A DNA stretch of 64,000 bases from Streptomyces sp. Je 1-332 (GTDB lineage Bacteria; Actinomycetota; Actinomycetes; Streptomycetales; Streptomycetaceae): contig NZ_CP160402.1 of the NCBI RefSeq assembly GCF_040730185.1, positions 3,968,001 through 4,032,000 of the forward strand, in the 5' to 3' direction. Of the stretch, positions 40,997 to 50,947 are shown in pieces. Within the stretch, counting starts at the first letter, position 1, and each line of letters begins with the position of its first letter. A model generated the notes under the pieces. That model did no database searches. It was not told the origin of the DNA and was given only the letters and a program-made list of their open reading frames with translations. The position numbers were made by a program, and so were the translations under genes.

Positions 40997-41809
40997 GTGA
41001 CCCTCGCACGACAGCAGCAGATCCAGGTCGTCGCCCACCGCGGAGCCTCCGAAGACGCCCCCGAGCACACACTGGCCGCGTACAAGAAAGCGGTCGAGGA
41101 CGGTGCCGACGCTCTCGAATGCGATGTGCGCCTCACGGCGGACGGGCACCTCGTCTGTGTCCATGACCGTCGTGTGAACCGGACGTCGAACGGCCGGGGA
41201 GCCGTCTCGGCCCTGGAGCTCGCCGATCTCGCGACGCTCGACTTCGGCTCCTGGAAGAGCAACCACGGCGAGGCCGACGAAGGCCCCGACTGGGCGGACA
41301 CCTCCGTCCTCACCCTGGAGCGGCTCCTCGAGCTGGTCGCCGACAGCAACGCCTCGGGGCGCGACGTCCAGCTGGCCATCGAGACCAAGCACCCCACACG
41401 CTGGGCCGGTCAGGTCGAGGAAAGGCTGCTCCTTCTACTGAAGCGCTTCGGTTTGGATTCCCCTCCCGTCGACGGCCCCTCTCCCGTACGCGTCATGAGC
41501 TTCTCGGCGCGCTCCCTGCACCGCGTGCGGGCCGCGTCCCCCACCCTGCCGACGGTCTATCTGATGCAGTTCGTCTCGCCCCGCCACCGTGACGGCCGAC
41601 TGCCCGAAGGCGTGCGGATCGCGGGCCCCGGCATGCGGATCGTCCGCAACCACCCCGCCTACGTGGCCAGACTCAAACGCGCGGGTCACCAGGTGCACGT
41701 GTGGACCGTGAACGAACCCGAGGACGTGGAGCTCTGCGCCGAACTCGGCGTCGACGCCATCATCACCAATCGCCCCAAGCAGGTGCTGTCCCAGTTGGGC
41801 CGTCGCTAA
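40997..41809 (+). CDS. Glycerophosphodiester phosphodiesterase
   Basis: This is a 270-residue TIM-barrel protein. HRGASEDAPEHT (His14), the metal site LECDVRLTADGHLVCVHD (Glu and Asp), and a later ETKHP are the GDPD catalytic features. There is no signal peptide, so it is cytoplasmic. It hydrolyses glycerophosphodiesters to glycerol-3-phosphate and an alcohol. It is divergent from htrA. GTG start; the RBS is poor. Confidence 0.93.
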   Translation: MTLARQQQIQVVAHRGASEDAPEHTLAAYKKAVEDGADALECDVRLTADGHLVCVHDRRVNRTSNGRGAVSALELADLATLDFGSWKSNHGEADEGPDWADTSVLTLERLLELVADSNASGRDVQLAIETKHPTRWAGQVEERLLLLLKRFGLDSPPVDGPSPVRVMSFSARSLHRVRAASPTLPTVYLMQFVSPRHRDGRLPEGVRIAGPGMRIVRNHPAYVARLKRAGHQVHVWTVNEPEDVELCAELGVDAIITNRPKQVLSQLGRR

Positions 41810-41958
41810 CCGCGATCCCGTCCGTTACAGGGTGTGCACCGGCGCGTTCGGTCCGTATTCGATCGTTACGAGTGCGTCACCGCACAAGGATTGGCCGGTT
41901 TCCGGTCCAGTCCATTGGGGCATTCACACCGTGGCGTGGGGCGAAGGAGGTCTCGGGG

Positions 41959-42489
41959 GTGGCGTTGGTGGTGGCACGGGAGGTGCCCGCGTCGTCGAGT
42001 ATGGCCGTACCCCATGGCCCGGCGGGCGTGGGAGAAGCAAGGCACCGTATGCGCGAGCAACTGCGCGGGAACGGGGTGCCGGAATCGGTCGTCGACGATG
42101 CCGTACTGATCCTTTCGGAATTGCTCAGCAACGCCTGCCGGCATGGCAGGCCGCTGGGCGAGGGAATGGTCGGCGACGGTGATGTCCGGGCCGCATGGCG
42201 CGTGGACGCGACCGGCAGGCTGACGGTCGAGGTGACGGACGGCGGTGGCCCGACCCGCCCCGTTCCGGCCACGCCCTCGGTCACCGCGCACGGCGGGCGC
42301 GGGCTCAACATCATCACGGCTCTCGCCGAGACGTGGGGCGTGCGTGACGACACCCACGGCGAGGTCACGGTGTGGGTCGTCGTTCATGCCGGGCACTGTC
42401 ACGAGGACTTCGCTACGCGCGTCGCGGCCCCCGCGGGCTCCGCGATTCCGGACCTCGCGTACGCGGACCCTTTCGACGACCGCGACTGA
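41959..42489 (+). CDS. HATPase-domain protein, RsbW-type anti-sigma-like regulator
   Basis: This is a 176-residue protein. The GTG at 41959 has AAGGAGG 8 bases upstream. The GHKL ATPase motifs are ELLSNACRHGRP (N box), VTDGGGP (G1) and GGRGLNII (G2), with no dimerisation domain. Such stand-alone ATPases act as anti-sigma kinases or partners of PP2C phosphatases. A GAF-PP2C phosphatase is encoded at 45.8 kb, but a partnership is only inference. Confidence 0.85.
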   Translation: MALVVAREVPASSSMAVPHGPAGVGEARHRMREQLRGNGVPESVVDDAVLILSELLSNACRHGRPLGEGMVGDGDVRAAWRVDATGRLTVEVTDGGGPTRPVPATPSVTAHGGRGLNIITALAETWGVRDDTHGEVTVWVVVHAGHCHEDFATRVAAPAGSAIPDLAYADPFDDRD

Positions 42490-42688
42490 CACGGTGGTTC
42501 GGACCGTGACTGAGACGACGGATCCCGGGACCACGGTGGCTGACGAGTCCGGTGACACGTCCCGCTGACGAGTCCCGCTGACTCAGGCTGAATCCCGTCG
42601 CCCTCCGGGTGAGCGGCTAGGCTCGCGCCCGTACGCCCAAGACGTACGAAGAGCCACGCTGTAAAGCCGCATCCGGGAGACACCCAAG

Positions 42689-43654
42689 ATGGCCAAGAAG
42701 CGCCCTCAGACCAAGGGCAAGCAGCCGCAGCTGACGGACGGGCAGGTCCCTGTCGTCGGCGCCCGCGAACCCTGCCCCTGCGGTTCGGGCCGCCGTTACA
42801 AGGCCTGCCACGGCCGGGCCGCCGCGCACGCGGTGACCGAGCTCGTGCAGCGCCCCTTCGAAGGCCTGCCCGGCGAGGGCGACTGGGTGGCGCTGCGCGA
42901 GCTCGTCCCGGCCGCGACCGTCGAACTGCCCCTCAAGGACGGGCTGCCCGACGGCGTGCCCTCCGTCTCCCTGGCGACCGTCCTGCCGATGGCCTGGCCC
43001 GCGCTGCGCCGCGACGACGGCTCGGTCCTCCTCGGCCTGCAGAACGACACCGCGTCCGGCGACATCAGCCGCGACCTCGCCGACACCCTCCAGCGCGCCC
43101 TGACCGCCGAGCCCGGCTCCCCGGTCCAGGCCCGCCGCGCCCCCGCCGACGGGCCGCGCCTGCAGGATCTCCTCGACCCCGAGGGCCCATTCGAGCCGGT
43201 CGTGCACGCGGGCTTCGAGTTCTGGGTCCCGGACTCGGAGAACGCGTCGACGGAGGTCTCCGCCTCCCTGGAGCGGGCGAACGCCGCCGCCATCCCCACC
43301 GTGAAGCTCTCCGGCGTCGACTCCGCGTACTGGTGCGAGACTCCGGAGAAGAACCACCTGCGCTGGGTCATGCCGCACCCCGAGGAGCAGCTCCTGGACG
43401 CGCTCGCCCGGCTGCACGCGGCCGGTACGTCGAGCCTCGGCGACGGCACCCGTCTGGTCGGGTCCTTCCGGGCGCACGGCCTGACGGTCCCGGTGTGGGA
43501 CCTGCCGAGCGGCATGGGCGCCGAGGACATCGAGAAGCCCGCCGCGGAGTTCGCCGACCGGCTCGCGAAGGCGCTGGGCAGCGACGCCCCGCTCACGCCG
43601 GAGGAGCGCCGGGCGCGCGGCGGTCTCACCAACCGCCAGGTGACGCTGAGCTGA
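42689..43654 (+). CDS. DUF5926-family protein with SEC-C zinc motif
   Basis: This is a 321-residue protein. A Lys-rich N-terminus is followed by the SEC-C motif PCPCGSGRRYKACHG (about 28-43), a zinc-binding module shared with SecA. The remaining 270 residues are a mixed alpha/beta domain with no motif I recognise. Codon use and conserved spacing mark a real housekeeping-type gene. The role is unknown; SEC-C suggests contact with ribosome or translocation components. Confidence 0.8.
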   Translation: MAKKRPQTKGKQPQLTDGQVPVVGAREPCPCGSGRRYKACHGRAAAHAVTELVQRPFEGLPGEGDWVALRELVPAATVELPLKDGLPDGVPSVSLATVLPMAWPALRRDDGSVLLGLQNDTASGDISRDLADTLQRALTAEPGSPVQARRAPADGPRLQDLLDPEGPFEPVVHAGFEFWVPDSENASTEVSASLERANAAAIPTVKLSGVDSAYWCETPEKNHLRWVMPHPEEQLLDALARLHAAGTSSLGDGTRLVGSFRAHGLTVPVWDLPSGMGAEDIEKPAAEFADRLAKALGSDAPLTPEERRARGGLTNRQVTLS

Positions 43655-43778
43655 CCCACCAGTCAGTCTGTTGGTACGGGTGACTCCCGTCACAACTCCC
43701 CGTCACCGCAGGTAAATCCCTGTCTGGATATCCGAGATCGAATTTGCCCAGAGCAGATCTCTTGTTACCGTTCAGGTA

Positions 43779-43818
43779 GCCCGGTTGCTGGTGCATCCCC
43801 CGTCGCCAGCAACCGGGC
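43779..43818. terminator. Terminator between convergent genes
   Basis: Perfect 13-bp arms (43779-43791, 43806-43818) with a 14-base loop lie between the DUF5926 gene and the convergent secreted-protein gene. Confidence 0.75.
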
Positions 43819-43858
43819 GCTTTCATGTCCGGCCCGCAGTCAGGCCCGACCCGCTGGC

Positions 43859-44515
43859 TCAACTGGCCTCCGGCCGCGCGGAATTGCTCCCGGAGCGCAG
43901 GAGCAGCGGTCCGCCGCTCCCGTCCGCGAACTCCACCACCGCCGCATACTCCTCGGCATTCCCGGCCGTACGCTCCCGAGGTGTATCGCAGGCCCCCGGT
44001 TCGTCAGCGGCGCCGACCTCGCAGTGCATCTGGACGGTGCGTCCGCCCGGCCCCATAACGGTCAGTACGGCGCTCAGCTCATCACCGGTCGTGTTGCGGT
44101 AGTACGTGCGCCCCCAGGTGTCGTGCCCCTGGGTCAGGACACACGTCTGGGCTTCGATGCCCTTGGGGGAGGTGAGTTCGGGGCCGCACTGTGCGGCGTT
44201 GTCGAGGCCGAGCCCCTTGAGCAGCGAGGCGTCGTCCGCGGCCCGGCTGCTCGAAGACCGGCCATCCGAGGGTCGCTCGCCGGAAGACGCGCCCTCCGTA
44301 GAGGGCCGTTTCGAAGTCGGCCTCTCCGTGGAGGGCTGTTTCGCGTCGGAATCCGGTACCGCCCCCGATGCCGCGTCCGCCGGCCGCTCCGGCGGCCCGG
44401 CTTCGGGGCCGCCGTCGCCCACCGGCCCCGCGGACGCGCCGGCGAGCGGCAGGAGAACCGTAATGGCCACGACGCCCATGAGCGCGATCAGGCGGGGGTT
44501 CATGGGGCCTGACAC
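43859..44515 (-). CDS. Secreted protein of unknown function with Ser/Pro/Glu-rich linker
   Basis: This is a 218-residue protein. Signal peptide residues 1-30 are followed by a disordered linker rich in Pro, Ser and Asp (30-95), then a compact domain with four Cys (CGPEL, TCVLTQGHDTWGRTYY, MHCEVG, ACDTPRE) likely forming two disulfides. I do not recognise the domain. The start could be the internal ATG of MNPRLIALM. Confidence 0.75.
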   Translation of the reverse strand: MSGPMNPRLIALMGVVAITVLLPLAGASAGPVGDGGPEAGPPERPADAASGAVPDSDAKQPSTERPTSKRPSTEGASSGERPSDGRSSSSRAADDASLLKGLGLDNAAQCGPELTSPKGIEAQTCVLTQGHDTWGRTYYRNTTGDELSAVLTVMGPGGRTVQMHCEVGAADEPGACDTPRERTAGNAEEYAAVVEFADGSGGPLLLRSGSNSARPEAS

Positions 44516-44560
44516 TAACGAGGTTTGCCGGGCGCCCGGCTCGCCGCGCGCCCATTTCCC

Positions 44561-45238
44561 CTACAACTCGGGTGCGCTCACACCCGTACGAGTGAGGGCG
44601 TCGACCACCGCGTCCACCACGGCCTCGACATCGGGCACCCACGGCGCCGCCGAGCCGGGCAGCGGAGCCCGCTCCCAGCGCACCGGTCCCTGCCCCGTCC
44701 CGGAGGGCGGCAGCGCGAGATAGCCACCCTCTCCGTGGAAGCGCAGCGAGCCCGGCACGTAGTCCTTGGCGTACAGCAGTTCGCCCAACTGCTCCATGGA
44801 GTACGGCGCTACGAGCAGGAAGAGGCGGGCGGGGGTCGCCACGACGGGGCCGAGCCTGATGCCCATCTCGTCGAGTGCGGCCAGGGCGCGCGCTCCCGCG
44901 ACCGCGGGCAGGCTGACGGCGCACGGAGCGCCGACGCCGGTGGCGAGCACGATGGGGGCGTCCGGGCGGTTCGTCCACCACCAGCGCACCATGCGCTCGT
45001 CGGTCGTCGCGGTCAGCAGACCGGGGTCGAGGGGGTGGGCTCCAGGCACTGTGCAGTCGGGGTCGGGGCAGGCGCAGCGGGTGCCGTCTCGCCGGTCGAG
45101 TCCGACGCCCGGGACCACGGGCCACTTCCATGCCGTGGCAAAGGTCAGGGCCGCGCCGATCAGACCAGGACTCTGGTCAGACTTCCTGCCGGTGAGCCTG
45201 GACAGGAGCCTGCGTCGCCTTCCGAGGATCTCGCGCAT
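44561..45238 (-). CDS. Degenerate primase/polymerase-like protein
   Basis: This is a 225-residue protein starting MREILGRRRR, a basic N-terminus. The pattern follows Streptomyces Prim-Pol-like proteins: ALTFATAWKWPVVPG, CACPDPDCTVPGAHP with Cys-Cys-His, then the primase fold. However, the Asp-x-Asp site reads CAVSLPA and the usual His segment is absent, so polymerase activity is unlikely. It may be a structural or regulatory relative. The function is unknown. Confidence 0.7.
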   Translation of the reverse strand: MREILGRRRRLLSRLTGRKSDQSPGLIGAALTFATAWKWPVVPGVGLDRRDGTRCACPDPDCTVPGAHPLDPGLLTATTDERMVRWWWTNRPDAPIVLATGVGAPCAVSLPAVAGARALAALDEMGIRLGPVVATPARLFLLVAPYSMEQLGELLYAKDYVPGSLRFHGEGGYLALPPSGTGQGPVRWERAPLPGSAAPWVPDVEAVVDAVVDALTRTGVSAPEL

Positions 45239-45777
45239 GAGCGCTCGTTCCTTTCCGTTTACACGCCGAGGAACACGGCGGGCCACATCGACACCATGTG
45301 TGGATCACTTCGCTGTGCGTAGAACTGGCGCATCACACCCCAGCCTGCGGCATGGGGAACCCCTAAGGGCCGAGCGTTAGCGTGGCGTGGGGTGGCGGTG
45401 CCTGGCGTTTGCTGTCCCGCGTACTTCTTCGCCGCCTCCCCCACGGGAGGATGGGGCACGGTCGTCGTGAGTTAAGACGCCCAGGTCCGTCGCCAGGTTC
45501 CGGGCGGATCTCAACTGCCCCTGGTCATCACCGAGTACGTACCCATCACGGCCGCTGTGACGCGCCTCCCGTGCCTGAGGGCCCGGGAGTGCCCCTTGTT
45601 GAACAATCCCAGTCGATCGCAATAGGCCGTCACCTCAGGCACTTTTGAGCCAAGTTACCAAGATCGCGAAACGCCACAGAATTCCCATGGACACCAGGAA
45701 TCCCAGCTGGACAATGCTGGACATCCCCTAACCAGTGCGTGTAGATGTGGAGAACATTGCTAGCGGCGCAGAATGAC
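45239..45777. other. Divergent intergenic region of 539 bp
   Basis: I see no gene. It holds a short palindrome TTGTTGAACAA (about 45597) and several GC-rich stretches, but no repeat array. It presumably carries the promoters of the two divergent flanking genes. Confidence 0.5.
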
Positions 45778-47208
45778 ATGGGGGTTTGCGATGCTATTGA
45801 GCAATACGCACCGGCCGGAAAGCCGTCAGCCATGAACGCTCCGCACCTCCCGAAAGTGGCCGGAATCGATTCAACTGTTCCGCCACAAGACCACACTGTC
45901 GCGCCCGTCCCACAGGCCCAGGGCGCACCGGCCCTCATGATCCAGGACCGGCTCGCGGGCTGGATCTCCGATCTGACCACCCTGCAGGAGCTCACCGAGC
46001 GCCTCGCCCGCACGGCCGCCCTCGACGAAGCACTGCACGAACTGCTGCGCGCCGGAGCCGCCCTCGTCGGGGCGCGCCGCGGCCTGCTCGTCCTGGAGCC
46101 CTCCGACGGGCTCGGCCCCGACACCACCGTCGGCCTCGGCCTGACCCGCGCCGACCTCGGCCACATCGAGACGGTCCCCCGCGCCGCCACCGCCTTCGGG
46201 CGGCTCCTCGACGCACCGCCCGCACCCCCGGGCGCGGAGACCGGCATCGTCAACGCCGATCTGCTCGCCGACAGCACCCTCGACCCCCGGCACCGCGAGG
46301 TGGCCGCCCGGCTCGGCTACGCCGCGAGCTACGCCCTTCCCCTGTCCACCGAGGCGGGCCGGATCGGCGCCGCCGTCTGGCTGTACGACGAGCCCGCGGA
46401 GCCCGGCGAGCGACAGCGCCACCTCGTCGGCCTCTACGCGCGTCAGGCCGCCGAGCATCTGGCGCGTCTGACCGAACTGGACCGCGCCCGTACGACGGAG
46501 GTCACCCTGCGCGAAGAGCTGCTGCCCTCACGCCTGCCGCGGGTCGCCGGGGTGCGGCTCGCCGCGCGGCACCGCACCTCGGCGCTCGGAGGCGGTGACT
46601 GGTTCGACGCGCTGCCGCTGCCGGACGCCGCGCTCGGCCTCGCGGTCGGGTCCGTCACCGGGTCCGGGCCGAGCGCCGTCGCCGCGATGGGGCGCCTGCG
46701 GGCCTCCTTGCGGGCGTACGCCGTGATGGAGGGCGAGGACCCCGTCGCCGTACTGTCCGATCTGGAGCTGTTGCTGCGGCTCACCGAGCCCGCGCGGTCG
46801 GCCACCGCCCTCTTCGCGTACTGCGAACCGGCGCTGCGCAAGATCGTCCTTGCGGGAGCGGGTCACAGCCCGCCCCTGGTGATCGGGGAGCGGCGCACGG
46901 AGTTCGTGGAGACCTCGCTCTCGGCGCCGCTGGGCATGCTCGCCTGCTGGGAGGCGCCGAGCGTGGAGTTCCAGACGCAGCCGGGAGAAACGGTGCTTCT
47001 CTATACGGACGGGCTGCTGCACCGCACCGGGGACGCCATGGACCGCGCCTTCGCGCGGCTGCACTCGGCGGCGGCGAGCGTGCCGAAGCCGGTGCGCGAG
47101 GACCCGGACGCGCTGGTCGATCACGTCCTGCGGGCGGTGCTGCCGGACGGGCTCGACTCGGTCGCCAGCGACGAGGACGTGGTACTCCTTGCGGCCCGTT
47201 TCGAGTGA
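45778..47208 (+). CDS. GAF-domain PP2C (SpoIIE-type) phosphatase
   Basis: This is a 476-residue protein. The N-terminal 55 residues are a polar Pro-rich tail. A GAF domain follows (about 70-225), then a SpoIIE-type Ser/Thr phosphatase (about 245-475) with GGDWFDALPL (metal Asp), AGHSPPLVIG, ETVLLYTDGLLHR and SDEDVVLLAARF. These enzymes dephosphorylate anti-anti-sigma factors. The ATG at 45778 (MGVCDAIEQY) is chosen, though its RBS is weak; an upstream ATG at 45745 is open in frame. Confidence 0.88.
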   Translation: MGVCDAIEQYAPAGKPSAMNAPHLPKVAGIDSTVPPQDHTVAPVPQAQGAPALMIQDRLAGWISDLTTLQELTERLARTAALDEALHELLRAGAALVGARRGLLVLEPSDGLGPDTTVGLGLTRADLGHIETVPRAATAFGRLLDAPPAPPGAETGIVNADLLADSTLDPRHREVAARLGYAASYALPLSTEAGRIGAAVWLYDEPAEPGERQRHLVGLYARQAAEHLARLTELDRARTTEVTLREELLPSRLPRVAGVRLAARHRTSALGGGDWFDALPLPDAALGLAVGSVTGSGPSAVAAMGRLRASLRAYAVMEGEDPVAVLSDLELLLRLTEPARSATALFAYCEPALRKIVLAGAGHSPPLVIGERRTEFVETSLSAPLGMLACWEAPSVEFQTQPGETVLLYTDGLLHRTGDAMDRAFARLHSAAASVPKPVREDPDALVDHVLRAVLPDGLDSVASDEDVVLLAARFE

Positions 47209-47307
47209 CCCCCGCAATACGGCATGTAATGGGCCTTCCGGCTCTGGGCCCCCTTCCGTACGCCCGTACGATGGAGGGGGCCCAGTGTCGTACATAGGAG
47301 GCAGATC

Positions 47308-48804
47308 GTGTCGGAGGAGCTCAATCCGGAGAACCCGGAGACCCCGGAAGACCTGGAGATCGAGTCCGAGGAAGAGCCGATCAAGCAGCGCAAGAACGGC
47401 CTGTACCCGGGAGTCTCCGACGAGCTCGCCGAGAACATGAAGTCCGGCTGGGCCGACACGGAGCTGCACGACCTGCAGCCGATCGCCCAGGCCGAGCACA
47501 CCGCCGCCCGCCGTGCCGCGCTCTCCGCGCGCTTCCCGGGCGAGCGCCTGGTGATCCCCGCGGGCAATCTCAAGACCCGCTCGAACGACACGGAGTACGC
47601 CTTCCGCGCCTCCGTCGAGTACGCGTACCTGACCGGCAACCAGACCGAGGACGGCGTCCTCGTCCTGGAGCCGACGGACTTCGCGGACGGCACGAGCGGC
47701 CACGAGGCCACCATCTACCTGCTGCCGCGTTCCAACCGTGAGAACGGCGAGTTCTGGCTGGACGGCCAGGGCGAGCTGTGGGTCGGCCGCAGGCACTCCC
47801 TCACCGAGGCCGGGACGCTGTACGGCATCCCGGCGTCCGACGTGCGCGAGCTGCCCGAACAGCTGCGCGAGGCAACCGGCTCCGTCCGGGTCGTCCGTGG
47901 CTACGACGCGGGCATCGAGGCCGCGCTGACCGACAAGGTCACCGCCGAGCGCGACGAGGAGCTGCGCGTCTTCCTCTCCGAGGCCCGTCTGGTCAAGGAC
48001 GAGTTCGAGGTCGGCGAGCTGCAGAAGGCGTGCGACTCGACGGCCCGTGGCTTCGAGGACGTCGTGCGCGTCCTCGACAAGGCCGAGGCGACCAGCGAGC
48101 GCTACATCGAAGGCACGTTCTTCCTGCGCGCCCGCGTCGACGGCAACGACATCGGCTACGGCTCGATCTGCGCCGCGGGCCCGCACGCCACGACGCTGCA
48201 CTGGGTGCGCAACGACGGCGCCGTGCGCGCCGGGGAGCTGCTGCTGCTCGACGCCGGTGTGGAGACGCACACGTACTACACCGCCGACGTGACGCGCACG
48301 CTGCCGATCAACGGCCGTTTCGACGCGCTGCAGCGCAAGATCTACGACGCCGTGTACGAGGCCCAGGAGGCCGGCATCGCGGCGGTCAAGCCGGGCGCCA
48401 AGTTCCGCGACTTCCACGACGCCGCACAGCGTGTCCTCGCCGAGAAGCTCGTCGAGTGGGGCCTGGTCGAGGGCCCGGTCGAGCGTGTCCTGGAGCTGGG
48501 TCTCCAGCGTCGCTGGACCCTGCACGGCACCGGTCACATGCTTGGCATGGACGTCCACGACTGCGCCGCCGCGCGCCGTGAGACGTACGCCGACGGTGTC
48601 CTGGAGCCCGGCATGTGCCTGACCGTCGAGCCCGGCCTGTACTTCCAGGCGGACGACCTGACGGTGCCCGAGGAGTACCGCGGCATCGGTGTGCGGATCG
48701 AGGACGACATCCTCGTGACGGCCGACGGCAACAAGAACCTGTCGGCCGCGCTGCCGCGGCGGGCGGACGACGTCGAGGCGTGGATGGCCGAGCTCAAGGG
48801 CTGA
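47308..48804 (+). CDS. pepP: Xaa-Pro aminopeptidase (aminopeptidase P, M24B)
   Basis: This is a 498-residue protein. The GTG at 47308 has a TAGGAGG RBS. An acidic N-terminal tail and AMP-N domain (about 50-190) precede the pita-bread catalytic domain. The metal ligands are Asp in LLLLDAGVETHTYYTADVTR (two Asp), His in HGTGHMLGMDVHD, Glu in LTVEPGLYF and Glu in GVRIEDDILV. It removes N-terminal residues before Pro in the cytoplasm. Confidence 0.95.
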   Translation: MSEELNPENPETPEDLEIESEEEPIKQRKNGLYPGVSDELAENMKSGWADTELHDLQPIAQAEHTAARRAALSARFPGERLVIPAGNLKTRSNDTEYAFRASVEYAYLTGNQTEDGVLVLEPTDFADGTSGHEATIYLLPRSNRENGEFWLDGQGELWVGRRHSLTEAGTLYGIPASDVRELPEQLREATGSVRVVRGYDAGIEAALTDKVTAERDEELRVFLSEARLVKDEFEVGELQKACDSTARGFEDVVRVLDKAEATSERYIEGTFFLRARVDGNDIGYGSICAAGPHATTLHWVRNDGAVRAGELLLLDAGVETHTYYTADVTRTLPINGRFDALQRKIYDAVYEAQEAGIAAVKPGAKFRDFHDAAQRVLAEKLVEWGLVEGPVERVLELGLQRRWTLHGTGHMLGMDVHDCAAARRETYADGVLEPGMCLTVEPGLYFQADDLTVPEEYRGIGVRIEDDILVTADGNKNLSAALPRRADDVEAWMAELKG

Positions 48805-48825
48805 CAGCCTTCTCCGTCCTCTTAG

Positions 48826-48856
48826 ACCGGGCCTCTTCTGTAAGAAGGGGCCCGGT
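48826..48856. terminator. Terminator between convergent genes
   Basis: Arms 48826-48833 and 48849-48856, extended by TCTT/AAGA with a small asymmetry, between the pepP and AhpD-like genes. Confidence 0.7.
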
Positions 48857-48876
48857 TTCGCGTTCTCCGGCAGGAT

Positions 48877-49416
48877 CTAGCGCTCATCCTCGCCCGCCAC
48901 CTTGGCGGTGCTCAGGGCGATGCGGTTCCAGGTGTTGATGGTGAAAATCAGGGCCAGGACGTGGGCCAGTTCCGTCTCCTCGAAGTGCGCCGCCGCGCGG
49001 GCGTAGACGTCGTCGGGGACACCACCCTGGTGGACGAGCGTGACGGCCTCGGTCAGGTCGAGGGCCGCCTGCTCCTTCTCGGTGAAGAAGTTCCTGGCCT
49101 CGCGCCATACGCCGACCATGTGCAGCCGCGCCTCGTCCTCGCCGGCCTTGCGCGCGTCGGAGGTGTGCATGTGGAGGCAGTACGCGCAGCCGTTGAGCAG
49201 CGAGGCACGGATCTGGACCAGCTCGACCAGGGCCGGGTCGAGTCCGTCGCGGGCGGCGGCGTCGAGTCCGATGACGGCCTTGAAGGCCTTGGGGGCGGCC
49301 TTGGCGAAGTTGAGGCGGGGGGTGGGGTCGAGGGTCTGCGTGGGGGTCTGTGTGGCGGTGTGAGCGGCGGTCTGTGTGGCGGTCTGTGTGGCGTTCTCGT
49401 TGTTCGTCATGACCAT
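48877..49416 (-). CDS. AhpD/carboxymuconolactone-decarboxylase-like protein
   Basis: This is a 179-residue protein. A Thr-Gln repeat tail (residues 5-30) precedes an AhpD-like helical domain with NGCAYCLHMH (about 93-102), the CxxC-x3-H redox site of alkylhydroperoxidases. It probably reduces peroxides or acts in stress defence. It is divergent from the MocR-type gene with only 41 bp between starts. MocR/PdxR regulators are often next to the gene they control, so regulation by the neighbour is likely. Confidence 0.85.
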   Translation of the reverse strand: MVMTNNENATQTATQTAAHTATQTPTQTLDPTPRLNFAKAAPKAFKAVIGLDAAARDGLDPALVELVQIRASLLNGCAYCLHMHTSDARKAGEDEARLHMVGVWREARNFFTEKEQAALDLTEAVTLVHQGGVPDDVYARAAAHFEETELAHVLALIFTINTWNRIALSTAKVAGEDER

Positions 49417-49457
49417 GAATCTACGGGTGCGATAGACCTCGGATAGGGTGCATTTCC

Positions 49458-50893
49458 ATGGTGGAATCGTGGGTCAATCTGGCCGAGCGCATCGGGAGTG
49501 ACCTGCACCTGGAGCTCTCCGGGGCGGGTGGCCGCCGCGCCGTCCTCATCCGTGCGCTGCGTGACGCCGTGCGCGAGGGGCGGCTCGCTCCGGGGACGCG
49601 GCTTCCGCCCTACCGCTCCCTCGCCGCCGACCTGGGCATCGCCCGTAACACCGTCGCCGACGCCTACGCCGAGCTGGTCGCCGAGGGCTGGCTGACCGCG
49701 CGGCAGGGCTCCGGCACCCGAGTGGCCGACCGGGCGGCGCCTCCCGCCCGCACCCGTGTCCCCAAGCGGGCACCCGCCCGGCCCACGACGCCCGCCCCGC
49801 CCGCGTACGACCTGCGTCAGGGACAGCCGGACGCGGCGTCCTTCCCGCGCACCGCCTGGCTCGCCGCGGCCAAACGTGCCCTCAACTCCGCGCCGAACGA
49901 GGCCTTCGGGCCCGGGGACCCGCGAGGGCGCGTCGAGCTGCGCAGGGCGCTCGCCGGGTGCCTGGGGCGTGCGCGCGGGTGCGCGCCGATCCGGAGCGGA
50001 TCGTGGTGTGCTCCGGGTTCGCGCACGCCCTGCGGCTGCTGTACGGCAGCGGGGGAGGCGGGATGCTGCGAGGGCCCCTGTCCGTGGAGTCGTACGGGCT
50101 CGGTTTCCATCGGTCGATCCTCGCGACCGCGGGCGTACGGACGGTCCCGCTCGGCCTCGACGAAAAGGGCGCCCGGATCGAGGAGTTGACCGACAGTCAG
50201 CGAACCCGCGGTGTACTGCTCACGCCCGCACACCAGTTCCCGACCGGCGGCCCCCTGCACCCGACCCGACGTGCGGCGGTGGTCGACTGGGCGCGCACCC
50301 GCGGCGGCCTCGTCCTGGAGGACGACTACGACGGCGAGTTCCGCTACGACCGGGAGCCGGTGGGTGCCGTGCAGGGCTTGGATCCCGAACGCGTCATCTA
50401 CATGGGCTCGGTCAGCAAGAGCCTCTCTCCGGGGGTGCGCCTGGGGTGGCTTGTTCTGCCCGAACACCTCATCGACGGGGTCCTCGCGGCGAAGGGCGAA
50501 CGGGAGGCATGGGCGAGCGTCATCGACCAGCTCACGCTGGCCGAGCTGATCGAGTCGGGCCACTACGACCGGCACGTCCGCCGGATGCGTCAGCGCTACC
50601 GCCGACGCCGCGACCAGCTCGTCGCGGCCCTCGCCACGCACGCCCCGCACATCAGCCCGACCGGTGTGGCCGCGGGCCTGCACGCCGTCCTGCGGCTGCC
50701 GCCCGGCACCGAACAGTCCACCGCCAAGGCCGCCGCCTGGCAGGGCCTGGCGGTGGAGGGCCTGGCCGATTTCCGCCACCCGGAGGCCACCATGCCCGCG
50801 CCCGACGGCCTGGTCGTCGGTTACTCCACGCCCCCGGAGCATGCCTATGGAGGGGCGCTGGAGGCCCTGTGCAGGGCGCTGCCGCCCGGGTGA
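49458..50893 (+). pseudogene. MocR/PdxR-type regulator (GntR-aminotransferase fusion), frame broken near 49979
   Basis: The first frame encodes a GntR helix-turn-helix (residues 20-85, PYRSLAADLGIARNTVADAY) and the start of an aminotransferase fold to about residue 173 (ALAGCLGRARG). The continuation, VRADPERIVVCSGFAHALRL, lies in the next frame and runs to 50893. It includes the PLP Lys region MGSVSKSLSPGVRLGW. One G missing in a G run (49977-49979) explains the break and would restore RGVRADPER. The corrected protein is about 478 residues. Assembly error or recent mutation. Confidence 0.88.
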
Positions 50894-50947
50894 GCCCAGG
50901 GGGCTCCCGGCCTTGGGCTCAGGGGCTCCCGGCGGCCACAAGGGCTC

